A stretch of DNA of 64,000 nucleotides, from assembly GCA_020639135.1 (NCBI GenBank), contig JACKHE010000001.1, positions 434,001-498,000 on the forward strand, given 5' to 3'. The DNA is from Phycisphaeraceae bacterium (lineage in GTDB: Bacteria > Planctomycetota > Phycisphaerae > Phycisphaerales > UBA1924). Position 1 is the first letter of the stretch, and each line of letters begins with the position of its first letter. This document shows positions 1 to 9,541 of this stretch, in pieces. The translations under genes and the position numbers were made by a program. Below the pieces are notes generated by a model, which searched no databases, was not told the origin of the DNA, and saw only the letters and a program-made list of their open reading frames with translations.

Positions 1-1
1 A

Positions 2-1084
<1,083 letters not shown>

Positions 1085-1100
1085 GCACCGTCCGGCGCGG

Positions 1101-3224
1101 TCAGCGGTCGATCGTGACCCGGGCCACGCCGGTCAGGTTGGTGATCGCGATCCAGCCCGGCTTGCCCGCCGTAGCCGGAATGATCCGCACCACGTCCGGG
1201 CCGTACTCCATCTCCATTGATGCGATCACATCGCCCCGGGCGTCGATCGCCATCAGGGCGTCCTTGACATCCTCGTTGTCGCTGGAGACCGACAACCCCA
1301 GCGCGATCTCGTCCAGACCGTCGCCGTCGAGGTCCCCGATCGAGATCCCCTGCTCGAGCGCATGGGTGTAGAGATGTTCGCCCGACTTCGCCCGCAGGGT
1401 GCGCCGCCAGACCTTCGACCCGTCCGGCCGGAACACGCCGATCGTCTGCGTCGTATCGCCCCCGTTCGAAACCCATCGCGATGTCATCACGAACCAGCAC
1501 TCCCCCCCGCCCGTCCGGATCCGGTCGAAGTAGGCGATGTTCGTGCCCGGCTCGTCCACCGTCTCAAACTCGACCGTCTCCGACGAGAAGTCGCTCCCGT
1601 CAAGGATCAGCAGCCCCGCGTTCCCGTCCACGGCGACCAGGTCCGGCACACCGTCGCGGTTCACGTCGATCACCCGCATCGCGGCCTCGAACGGCGCCGG
1701 CTGGCTCATCCCCCACCGGCTCAGCCGCTGCTGGTGGATGCGATCCTCGTTCATCCCGTCGATCAGCAGCGTCGGCGATTTCAGCTCGCGCAGCGCCTCC
1801 GCTGCGCTGATCTCCTCCCGCCGCGCGTTCACGCTCGCCTCGTCGTACAGCCGGTCGCCCTCGAGCAGCCGCGCGACCTCCTCGATCAGCGTCTCCGCCT
1901 TGATCTCCGATTTCTTCGTGTGCACGGCCTGGACGATCCCATCCGCGTCGATCACGAACAGCAGCGGGCCGTTCCCCGCGCGGAAGTCCTCGAGCAGATC
2001 GTTCTCGTCGTCCATGACGACCGGGAACGAAAGCCCGGACGTGTCAACCGTCCCGTCCTCCGTGAACGGGTCGTGATCCGAGGAGACCAACCCCACGAGG
2101 CTGACCGGCAGCTCCGCGAATGCCTCGTGGAGCGTGTCGATCGCGCGAAGCCATGAGGTCGCCAGGCCCGGCGCGAACCGCGGGGAGACAACCAGCAGCA
2201 CGACCCGACCCCGGAGCTCGGACAGATCGACGAACCGCCCATCGGATGTCCGCCCCTCCAGCGCAGGCGCCGACCCGCCGACAAAGTCGGTCGCGGTCAG
2301 GTCCGTCGCGATCCGCTCCCCCCGCCCGGAGTACGCCCCCGCGTCGAACGCGCCAAACGTTTCGACGCGCTCGGCGCCCGGCGCGTCCGGGATCCTGAAC
2401 GCGCTGTCCTCGATCGCGTCCTCGGGCAGGGATTCGATCTCGATATCCATCTGGGCGCTGCGCAGCGCGTCGTCAACGCTCGAATCCTCTTCCAGGCCGA
2501 GCATCGGCGCCATCTCCGTATCGCGCATCGATTCAATCGTGGCGCGCAGCATGCCGGTCATGTCCATCGTGATCGAGCGGACCATCCCGCTCTCGACGCC
2601 GAACCACACCGAGCCGGTCATCGAGCCCCGCTCCTCACCGGGCGTGGGCAGGTCGCTGACGACGAAATCGAACCGCATGCACGCGACGCCATCGACGGTC
2701 ACCGCCTCGTGCCCCGTCCACACCGTCGGCCCGCCCATCACCGTCGAGAGCTCGTCGCCTCCGTCGGCCAGCAGCAGAGCGAGCGTCACCGGGCACGCAC
2801 CCCAATCACCGAGGATGCCCTCGATCCCCCGCAGCATCTCGCCCCGCCGCGGAGCGGCGACGTCCGCGTACTGCTCCGAGACGCGCATCGCCGCCCAGAG
2901 TCGCTCGCCGTTGCAGACCATCTCGATCGAATCGAGGTTGATCCAGAACCTGTTCGGCGCCCGGTACTTGTACTCCCACAGACGCTGCGTCTGTCCGGAC
3001 ATCATCCTGTAGATCCGGATGTCGGTGTCGAAGCGGTACGTGCCGACCGCGCGCTCATGACGCTGCCCCACACCGCGCGACCGCGCCGCGAACTGTCCGA
3101 ACACCGCCCGGGCCTGCGCATCCTCCACCGGCGCCGCTGGCTCCTGCGCCTCCGCCCACGGCGTAACGCACAACCAGGCCATCACCACACAGACCACCAG
3201 TGACGCACAACGACGAGCAGACAT
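1101..3224 (-). CDS. Secreted LolA-like / Cys-less redoxin-like / FG-GAP protein (copy 1)
   Basis: About 707 residues. The ATG at 3224 is chosen because an AGGAGG ribosome site lies 8 bases upstream and a signal peptide ending near AEAQ follows; the ATG 48 bases upstream is less likely. Three parts can be seen. The N-terminal third resembles LolA/DUF2092-type lipid-carrier folds (a weak call). The middle is a TlpA/AhpC-like thioredoxin fold beginning at APALEGRTSDGRFVDLSELR, with SPRFAPG where the CXXC motif should be. The C-terminal region has FG-GAP/VCBS calcium motifs (DVNRDGVPDLV, GDLDGDGLDEIAL). It is a paralog of the next gene with the same order of parts. It is probably periplasmic or surface exposed; its function is unknown. 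Confidence 0.8.
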   Translation of the reverse strand: MSARRCASLVVCVVMAWLCVTPWAEAQEPAAPVEDAQARAVFGQFAARSRGVGQRHERAVGTYRFDTDIRIYRMMSGQTQRLWEYKYRAPNRFWINLDSIEMVCNGERLWAAMRVSEQYADVAAPRRGEMLRGIEGILGDWGACPVTLALLLADGGDELSTVMGGPTVWTGHEAVTVDGVACMRFDFVVSDLPTPGEERGSMTGSVWFGVESGMVRSITMDMTGMLRATIESMRDTEMAPMLGLEEDSSVDDALRSAQMDIEIESLPEDAIEDSAFRIPDAPGAERVETFGAFDAGAYSGRGERIATDLTATDFVGGSAPALEGRTSDGRFVDLSELRGRVVLLVVSPRFAPGLATSWLRAIDTLHEAFAELPVSLVGLVSSDHDPFTEDGTVDTSGLSFPVVMDDENDLLEDFRAGNGPLLFVIDADGIVQAVHTKKSEIKAETLIEEVARLLEGDRLYDEASVNARREEISAAEALRELKSPTLLIDGMNEDRIHQQRLSRWGMSQPAPFEAAMRVIDVNRDGVPDLVAVDGNAGLLILDGSDFSSETVEFETVDEPGTNIAYFDRIRTGGGECWFVMTSRWVSNGGDTTQTIGVFRPDGSKVWRRTLRAKSGEHLYTHALEQGISIGDLDGDGLDEIALGLSVSSDNEDVKDALMAIDARGDVIASMEMEYGPDVVRIIPATAGKPGWIAITNLTGVARVTIDR

Positions 3225-3267
3225 GGCGAACCTCCTCAGGCGGGTCGGACGTTCAAGGTCACAAGCA

Positions 3268-3298
3268 ATCATAAGAAGGCAGCCACAGGATCGAGCAA
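3268..3298 (-). promoter_or_regulatory. Possible promoter for the 3224 gene
   Basis: On the minus strand TTGCTC (3298-3293) and TATGAT (3273-3268) are separated by 19 bases. A start near 3261 would give a leader of about 37 bases containing the AGGAGG site. The -10 is good, the -35 and spacing are weak. Confidence 0.25.
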
Positions 3299-3368
3299 GA
3301 AACCTGTGAATCTAAGCCGATCCGGGCCAACAACCACCCGCCCGATTGTGGGAGCCGATTTTCGCCGA

Positions 3369-5522
3369 TCAGCGCAGCGTCACTTCCTGGCCCCCGCTCG
3401 GGCCCTGCAGCAGCAACCGCCCGGGCCTGCCCGGGTTGGCCGATTCGATGAGCATCACGTTGTACACGTCCTCGAAGCGCCTGCTCGCGATCAGGTCGCC
3501 GGACCCGTTCAGCACCAGCAGCCGGCCGGCCAGGCCGCGATCCATGCCGCGGTCGCCCGGGTCCACCGCATCGCGGATCCACATGACTATCTCCTTCGCG
3601 CCGTCGCCATCGATATCCCCGACATGCATCGTCGGCATTCTCATCATGCCGATCACCGGGTTCCCGCCGTCGTCGCCGCTCTGCAGCGTCCGACGCCACA
3701 CCGCTCGGCCGTCAAGACCGAAGAGCCCGAGCGAAGTCGTCGCGGGGCCGATCGGGCTCCTCGGTTGGCTGAAGACGATCAGCCCGGGCCTGCCGCCGGT
3801 GATCGCGCCGATGACGGACTTGGACATCTCGTCCCCGACGCCGTCGAACCGCAGCAGCCGCTGCGCCCCGGTCTTCCCGTCCTCGAACAGGTACCGGTCC
3901 ATCATGCCGTTGCTGAGGAGATCCTTGTACCCGTCGTTGTTGAGGTCCTCGATGAACAGCACGTCGCCGGACGTGACGCCGCCCGAGGCCCGTCGCACCC
4001 GGAACGCCTCCGTGTTGAAGTCCTCGTCGGGGATCGGCGGCGCAACGCGCTCCAGCTCCGCAATGGCGTCGAGCCGCTCCGCACGCCGCGCATCCAGCGC
4101 CGCGGCGTCGTACACCACACCGCCCGCGAGGATCGTGGCGATCTCCGCCGCGAGCTCGCCCGCCGGGAACGGCTCATCACCCTCGATCAACCGCGTCGAT
4201 TGCACGATCCCGTCACCGTCGATCAGCAGGACCGCCCGCTGCTTGAAGAATCCCACCTTCGACATCAGTTGCATCGCGGAAACATCGTCGATCAGACGAA
4301 CCAGCCGGTGCTCCCGATCGATGAACGCCGCCAGCGACTCATCGATCCCGGTTTCCTCGAAATTCATCCCGAAATCGCCCATGTCCCTCGCTGTTGAGAC
4401 AACAACCACGCCCTGCCCCTCGTGCGACTCCGCGAACGACTCGAGCTCCTCGAGCCGCTCCGCATTGATCGGCGGGTACATCGGGTTCAGGTGCAGCGCG
4501 ACAACCGAGCCCCGCAGGGATTCCAGATCGAACTCTGCGCCCGCGCCGTCCGTCCCCGAAAACCCCGGCGCCCGCTCGCCGAGCAGCGACACGATCTGGT
4601 CCTCACCGCTCCATCGCGATTCCATCTGTTTCTGCGCGGCCTCCGTCCCCGCCAGCAGCGAGCTCTCCCGGGTCAGCCCCTCGGGCAACTGGACCTGAAA
4701 CAACCAGTCATCGAACCGGTTCGGCGTCTCCGATTCCACGATGTCCGTGATGATCACGTACCGGTCGTACGGCTCGACTCCCGCTTCGGGGTCGTACCAG
4801 TCCGGGGCGTAACCTTTCTCGAACGACTCCCGAGCCGACGCGTTCTCCAGGTCCGTCGTGTCGATCTCGATCCGGCGCAGCCGGCCGGTCTCCGCCGCGA
4901 ACCAGACGAACCCCTCGACCGAGGACGAGTTCCCGCACGGGTCCTCGTACTCCCACGCGAGGTCGATCCATACGCACGCCGTCCCGTCGATCACGTCCGC
5001 TCCGGAGCCGCGGAACCGGCAATCCTCGAAGACGCCCAGCCGGTCCTTGTCGTTGTTCGAGAACAGCCACAGCGCCGAAGTGGGCAGCATCGACGACCGG
5101 CCGACGAGGCTCGCGAGCTGGTCGCGCATCCGCCACCGATCCACCGCGTCGCGCTCCGCGTAGAACCCCATCTCCACGTTCGGCGCCACGATCCGCGCGC
5201 CGTCGCTGACCACCGTCTGCCCCGACTCCTCATACCGCAGGAGGTTGGGCGACTGGAACCAGATCTCGTACGCCAGCGAGCCGCGCGACATCCAATCCAG
5301 GCTCAGTTCGCGGAACGGTGATTCCACCTCCGTCCGGGTCTCCGCGCGCTCGTGCAGCTGCCCGAGCTCCGAATACATCGCGGCGAACCGCAGGAACACA
5401 CGCCTCGCCTCGCCGTCCTCGCGGACCAGCGGGCGGACCTCGCCCCGCGCCTGGGATCCCGAGGCGAGGACGCAGAGCAGAACCGCGCCCACCAGGCGCG
5501 CACGAGCACGGAGCGATGTCAT
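3369..5522 (-). CDS. Secreted LolA-like / Cys-less redoxin-like / FG-GAP protein (copy 2)
   Basis: A 717-residue paralog of the preceding protein, with a signal peptide ending around SQARGE. Its start is fixed by an AAAGGAG site 7 bases before the ATG. The order of parts is the same: a LolA/DUF2092-like N-terminal region, a thioredoxin-like region from ERAPGFSGTDGAGAEFDLE, then FG-GAP calcium motifs (EDLNNDGYKDLL, GDIDGDGAKEIVM). The peroxiredoxin/TlpA active-site position reads NPMYPPINAE, again without cysteines, so a disulfide role is unlikely. The two genes are tandem, separated by about 144 bases, and may be co-transcribed. What they bind is not evident. Confidence 0.8.
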   Translation of the reverse strand: MTSLRARARLVGAVLLCVLASGSQARGEVRPLVREDGEARRVFLRFAAMYSELGQLHERAETRTEVESPFRELSLDWMSRGSLAYEIWFQSPNLLRYEESGQTVVSDGARIVAPNVEMGFYAERDAVDRWRMRDQLASLVGRSSMLPTSALWLFSNNDKDRLGVFEDCRFRGSGADVIDGTACVWIDLAWEYEDPCGNSSSVEGFVWFAAETGRLRRIEIDTTDLENASARESFEKGYAPDWYDPEAGVEPYDRYVIITDIVESETPNRFDDWLFQVQLPEGLTRESSLLAGTEAAQKQMESRWSGEDQIVSLLGERAPGFSGTDGAGAEFDLESLRGSVVALHLNPMYPPINAERLEELESFAESHEGQGVVVVSTARDMGDFGMNFEETGIDESLAAFIDREHRLVRLIDDVSAMQLMSKVGFFKQRAVLLIDGDGIVQSTRLIEGDEPFPAGELAAEIATILAGGVVYDAAALDARRAERLDAIAELERVAPPIPDEDFNTEAFRVRRASGGVTSGDVLFIEDLNNDGYKDLLSNGMMDRYLFEDGKTGAQRLLRFDGVGDEMSKSVIGAITGGRPGLIVFSQPRSPIGPATTSLGLFGLDGRAVWRRTLQSGDDGGNPVIGMMRMPTMHVGDIDGDGAKEIVMWIRDAVDPGDRGMDRGLAGRLLVLNGSGDLIASRRFEDVYNVMLIESANPGRPGRLLLQGPSGGQEVTLR

Positions 5523-5639
5523 ATGCGGGCTCCTTTCGAAGCAATGTTTTGATGTAAAGTGTACTCGGGGTCGCCCGGGCCGGTTCTCAAAAACCCGGGA
5601 TTCCGAAGCGATGCCGGGCTCGCAGGGACGATCCAGGGT

Positions 5640-6758
5640 TTACTCTGGCCCCTCTTCCCACTCATCCACCACCACATTCGTCGAGAGATGCTCCCTCACG
5701 ATCTCGTGGTGCGCGTGCCCGTCCTTCGTCCGCGCCTTCTTCAGCGCCTTGCGGATCCACTCAACCCCACCGTCCGGGATCGCAAGGTGCGCCACCGGGT
5801 CGCCCGGCGCCACCGCCGGCAGCGTCGTCATCCCCAGCAGCACCCCCGCCGCCGGGCTCTCGATCACGTTCAGCGGGCGCCCCAGCAGGTCCGTGTTCGT
5901 CGCCAGCGGCTGTCCCTGATCCACCACGTCGCCCGGCCCCGCGTGGAACCGCAGCACGCCGCCATTGGACGCGCGCACCCACACCGTCTTGTGGATCAGC
6001 GCCTGGTACGGCGGCTTCACCGGCTCGCCCTCGGTCATCTTGAGATGGATCAGCGCGTTCCGCACGCCCCGCGCGCCCGTCTCCTCCACCGACGGCTCGA
6101 TCTTCGACACCTCCCCCGCCTCGAGGATCATCGTCGGCACACCCGCAGCGCACGCGCTCTTGCGGAACGACCCGTCGGGCCCCTCGCCGTCGATCACCAG
6201 CTCGCACCCGAACGACACCGCCAGCGCCGACGCCTCACTGTTGGTCAGGTCCACCCGCACGTTCGGGTAGTTCGTCCGCAGCGACGCCGCGCTATGCAGG
6301 TCGATGCAGCAGTCGCTGTTCAAGAGAAACTCGTGGAACAGCGCGTGCGCATACCGCGCCGTCAGCGACCCCGACGCCGAGCCCGGGAACGCGCGGTTCA
6401 GGTCCCGCCGATCCGGCATGTACCGGCTGTTCCGCTCGAACCCCAGCACGTTGATCACCGGGACCAGCACGAGCGTCCCCGCCAGCAGCTCGAACCGCGG
6501 CTCGTCGATGATCCGGCGGACGATCCCCGCGCCGTTGATCTCGTCGCCGTGCAGCGTCCCCGTCACCAGCAGCGTCGGCCCGGGAGCCGCGCCGCGCCAC
6601 ACGTGCGCCGGGACATACACCGGCGCACCGCTGGTGCGCTGCGACACCAGCACGTTCACGTCCGCGCGCTCCCCGGGCCCCACCCGGGCGCCGCCCAGCT
6701 CGTGCACGTCGCCGCCCCCGGATGAACGCGCCGCGCGCCTCGGCCTGGGCTTACTCAT
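5640..6758 (-). CDS. Succinylglutamate desuccinylase/aspartoacylase-family zinc enzyme
   Basis: A 372-residue zinc-dependent deacylase of the AstE/AspA (M14-like) family. The N-terminal metal motif GTLHGDEINGAG supplies His70 and Glu73, and the third ligand is probably in IDLHSAAS. A C-terminal beta-rich section follows, as in the longer members of the family. The ATG overlaps the last 8 bases of the rimK-like gene (GATGAGTAA), so translation is coupled. The company of a RimK-type ligase and a RimB-type protease suggests the enzyme trims or releases acyl or glutamyl groups added by the ligase. That role is inferred from context; the actual substrate is unknown. Confidence 0.85.
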   Translation of the reverse strand: MSKPRPRRAARSSGGGDVHELGGARVGPGERADVNVLVSQRTSGAPVYVPAHVWRGAAPGPTLLVTGTLHGDEINGAGIVRRIIDEPRFELLAGTLVLVPVINVLGFERNSRYMPDRRDLNRAFPGSASGSLTARYAHALFHEFLLNSDCCIDLHSAASLRTNYPNVRVDLTNSEASALAVSFGCELVIDGEGPDGSFRKSACAAGVPTMILEAGEVSKIEPSVEETGARGVRNALIHLKMTEGEPVKPPYQALIHKTVWVRASNGGVLRFHAGPGDVVDQGQPLATNTDLLGRPLNVIESPAAGVLLGMTTLPAVAPGDPVAHLAIPDGGVEWIRKALKKARTKDGHAHHEIVREHLSTNVVVDEWEEGPE

Positions 6759-7941
6759 CGCTGTTCACGCTCGTCGAGACCGGGCGCCGCTGGCGATCGC
6801 CCGGCTTCCTCGGCGGGATCAGGCTCCGCATCTCGCTCTGCTTCCCGAAGCACAGCAGCCGGTCCCCGGCCATGATCACACGCTCCCCGCGCGGGTTGGG
6901 GATGACGACATCATCGCGCTCGAGGCTGAGCACCACAACGTCCCGGTCGCGCAGGTGGCTCTCGGCCAGCGTCTTGCCCACGATCGGGCTGTCCTCCGGA
7001 ATGAACAGCTCGCTCGCCCCGTACCCCACCGCCACGCTCAGCCGCTGCCGGATGTCCAGCTCCGGGAACATCACCTGGTCCTCCACCAGCTCGATCACCG
7101 CACCCGCCACGTCCACCCCCGTCGCGCCCTCGATGCCCTGCAGACCAGGCGACGAGTTCACCTCCATCACCTTCGGGCCGTCGGCGCCCTCGAGCATGTC
7201 CACGCCCGCGACGCGCAGTCCCAGGAGGTGCGCCGCGCGGATCGCCGTCTTCCGGTACACCGGGTCCAGGTCCACACTCTCGGCCACGCCCCCGCGGTGC
7301 ACGTTCGATCGGAACTCCTGCCCCTGCGCAGTCCGGCGCATCGCCGCCACCACCCGGTTGCCCACCACGAACGCCCGGATGTCCTTGCCCCGGCTCTCCG
7401 CCACGAACTTCTGCAGCAGCACGTTCTGGTTGGCGCTCTGGAGCGTCTCGATGATCGCCTCGGCGACCTTCTGTGTCTCCGCCAGGATCACCCCGACCCC
7501 CTGCGTCCCCTCCAGCAGCTTGATCACCACCGGCGCCCCGCCGACACGCTCGATCGCCGCAAGGATGTCCCGCCGGTCGCGCACGAACGCCGTGTCCGCG
7601 ATCCCCACGCCCTGCCGCGACAGGCTCTGCATCGCCCGGAGCTTGTCGCGAGAGCCCAGCAGCCCGTTCGACGACGTGATGCAGAAGACGTCCATCTGCT
7701 CGAGCTGCCGCAGCACCGACGCGCCGAAGTGCGTGATCGACGCCCCGATCCTCGGGATGATCGCGTCGAAATCGTCCATCTCGTGGTCTTTGTAATACAG
7801 GCTCGGGTGATCGTCGCTGAGCTGGATCGAGAACCGCAGCGTGTCGAGCACCTCGACCTCGTGCCCGCGATCGCGCGCCGTCTCCGCCAGCCGTCGCGTG
7901 CTGTAGCAGCCCTCCGCCCTCGACAGGATCCCGATCTTCAT
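6751..7941 (-). CDS. rimK: RimK-type ATP-grasp glutamate ligase with C-terminal RCK_C/TrkA-C domain
   Basis: A 396-residue protein. The first 290 residues or so are a RimK ATP-grasp ligase, starting MKIGILSR and containing the ATP-binding loop VIKLLEGTQGVGV and the metal-binding MEVNSSPGLQGIEG. This family adds glutamate to ribosomal protein S6 or other acceptors. Residues from about 300 form a TrkA-C (RCK_C)-like ligand domain (DSPIVGKTLAESHLRDRDVV, then IMAGDRLLCFG), which is not part of classical RimK. The start at 7941 overlaps the protease stop by 4 bases (ATGA). A longer reading to 8352 only covers the antisense-like frame of the protease gene and was rejected. Confidence 0.9.
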   Translation of the reverse strand: MKIGILSRAEGCYSTRRLAETARDRGHEVEVLDTLRFSIQLSDDHPSLYYKDHEMDDFDAIIPRIGASITHFGASVLRQLEQMDVFCITSSNGLLGSRDKLRAMQSLSRQGVGIADTAFVRDRRDILAAIERVGGAPVVIKLLEGTQGVGVILAETQKVAEAIIETLQSANQNVLLQKFVAESRGKDIRAFVVGNRVVAAMRRTAQGQEFRSNVHRGGVAESVDLDPVYRKTAIRAAHLLGLRVAGVDMLEGADGPKVMEVNSSPGLQGIEGATGVDVAGAVIELVEDQVMFPELDIRQRLSVAVGYGASELFIPEDSPIVGKTLAESHLRDRDVVVLSLERDDVVIPNPRGERVIMAGDRLLCFGKQSEMRSLIPPRKPGDRQRRPVSTSVNSDE

Positions 7942-8405
7942 GCTTCGTTCCCGTTGGGCGCCGGCTCGTGGCGCGTTGCAACCTCCGGATCGCCGAGCAC
8001 GAACGCCCTCGACGGATCCACCCCGAACACCCCCGCCAGCGCCTTGCGCCCCAGCAGCATCCGCATCCGCATCCGCTTCCGGCACACCAGGCTCAGCTCG
8101 ACCTCCCGCGTCACACCACCCAGCGACACGGGCGTCCGAACCACATACCGCTGCTGAGCCACGCCGTGGCTCGGCTTGATCTTCGCCACCCGCACGACCG
8201 GCGCCTCGACGGTCCTCGTCCTCGTCCCGTCCCGCTTGAGCACCACGTCGAACCGGACCCGGCCCCCCGACAGCTCCTCGATGTTGTCCACGTGGATCGC
8301 GCTCACGCACGCCCCCGTGTCCACCTTCGCGACCATCCGCCGGATCCCCCACGCAGGCAGCGCCACACGCTCCTTCCAGCCGATGATCACGAGTGCATTC
8401 GACAT
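7938..8405 (-). CDS. RimB-like retropepsin-type protease (DUF785/Zn_protease family)
   Basis: A 155-residue protein of the family annotated as ATP-dependent zinc protease, now regarded as retropepsin-like (RimB). The conserved aspartic-protease-like motif VDTGACVSAIHV is at about residues 28-39. The family is often encoded beside rimK and is thought to counteract or tune RimK-dependent glutamylation. It is the first gene of the three-gene operon protease-rimK-acylase. There is no clear Shine-Dalgarno site; TATGAT lies about 45 bases upstream on the minus strand (8452-8447). Confidence 0.88.
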   Translation of the reverse strand: MSNALVIIGWKERVALPAWGIRRMVAKVDTGACVSAIHVDNIEELSGGRVRFDVVLKRDGTRTRTVEAPVVRVAKIKPSHGVAQQRYVVRTPVSLGGVTREVELSLVCRKRMRMRMLLGRKALAGVFGVDPSRAFVLGDPEVATRHEPAPNGNEA

Positions 8406-8496
8406 CCGATCGCGTCCGGGGGTTTCCGTTCGATGCTCATCGCATCATACACCCGCATCCCGCCGATACCGCCGAACCCGATCCCACCGCTCCCGG

Positions 8497-8502
8497 TAGA
8501 AT
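8497..8502 (+). promoter_or_regulatory. -10 hexamer TAGAAT, likely leaderless start of the DUF58 gene
   Basis: TAGAAT ends 9 bases before the ATG at 8512, and no Shine-Dalgarno sequence lies between them. Transcription would begin at or within a few bases of the start codon. No good -35 is visible. Confidence 0.4.
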
Positions 8503-8511
8503 CTCCGCTCC

Positions 8512-9528
8512 ATGCCCTCGGATTCCCCCCCATCCCGCGCCGCCGCCGCCACCTCCGAAGGCCACATCGACGCCACGCTGTACCTCCACCCCCAGACCCT
8601 CTCCCGCCTCAAGTCCTTCGAGATCCGCGCCAAGCACATCGTCGAGGGCGTCATGAGCGGCATGCACCGCTCCCCGCACCACGGTTTCTCCGTCGAGTTC
8701 GCCCAGCACCGCCCCTACGTCGCCGGCGACGACCTCCGATACCTCGACTGGAAGGTCTTCGCCCGCACCGACAAGCTCCACCTCAAGCAGTACGAGCAGG
8801 AGACCTCACTCGACCTCATCGTCATGGTCGATTCCTCCGGCTCCATGCGCTACGGCTCGCGCCTCTTCGCCGAGGCCTCGGGAGTCGGACAAAAACTCAG
8901 CCCCTCCGGCGCCGAGCACTGGTCCAAGTTCGACCACGCCACCGCCATCGCCGCCGCGCTCAGCTATGTCGCCCTCAAGCAGGGCGACCGCGCGGGCCTG
9001 ATCGTGTACGCCGACGCCATCCGCTCGATGGTCAAGCCCTCCAACGCCCAGGGCCAGTGGCGCCAGATCGTCTCGGCGCTCTCCACCCACGCGATCGACT
9101 CCCCCACCGACATCGCCCGCTCCGTCGATCAGGCGCTCGCCAAGCTCACCAACCGCCGACTCATCGCCATCGTCAGCGACTTCTTCGACGACCCCGACCA
9201 CATCCGCGCCGCGCTCGCCAGGATCCGCCACCGCCGACACGACGCCATCCTCTTCCAGGTCGTCGATCGCCACGAGCAGGAGTTCGACTTCAAGGACGCC
9301 GCACCCTTCGAGGGCCTCGAGGGCGAGCCCATCGTCCGGCTCAACCCCCGCGCCATCCGCAAGGACTACCTCGAGGCCTTCAACAACCACATCACCGCCA
9401 TCCACCGCATGGCGCGTTCCATGGGCTTCGACCACCAGCTCGTCTCCACCCACACCTGGCTCGGCCCGCCGCTGGCCGCCTTCCTCGCGCGGCGAAACGC
9501 CATGCTCAAGCGGAGCAAGAGCGGATGA
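8512..9528 (+). CDS. DUF58 domain protein (vWA-like)
   Basis: A 338-residue DUF58 protein. The family signature DLRYLDWKVFARTDKLHLKQ is followed by a vWA-like domain whose metal site reads DSSGSM (about residue 105). An insert of about 17 residues after SRLFAEA sits within the vWA fold. DUF58 proteins are the usual partners of MoxR ATPases. Here the gene heads a long plus-strand cluster with BatA and vWA membrane proteins, consistent with a cell-envelope assembly or stress-tolerance complex. No transmembrane segment is visible, so it is probably cytoplasmic. Confidence 0.93.
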   Translation: MPSDSPPSRAAAATSEGHIDATLYLHPQTLSRLKSFEIRAKHIVEGVMSGMHRSPHHGFSVEFAQHRPYVAGDDLRYLDWKVFARTDKLHLKQYEQETSLDLIVMVDSSGSMRYGSRLFAEASGVGQKLSPSGAEHWSKFDHATAIAAALSYVALKQGDRAGLIVYADAIRSMVKPSNAQGQWRQIVSALSTHAIDSPTDIARSVDQALAKLTNRRLIAIVSDFFDDPDHIRAALARIRHRRHDAILFQVVDRHEQEFDFKDAAPFEGLEGEPIVRLNPRAIRKDYLEAFNNHITAIHRMARSMGFDHQLVSTHTWLGPPLAAFLARRNAMLKRSKSG

Positions 9529-9541
9529 GGCAGGGCGCGCC

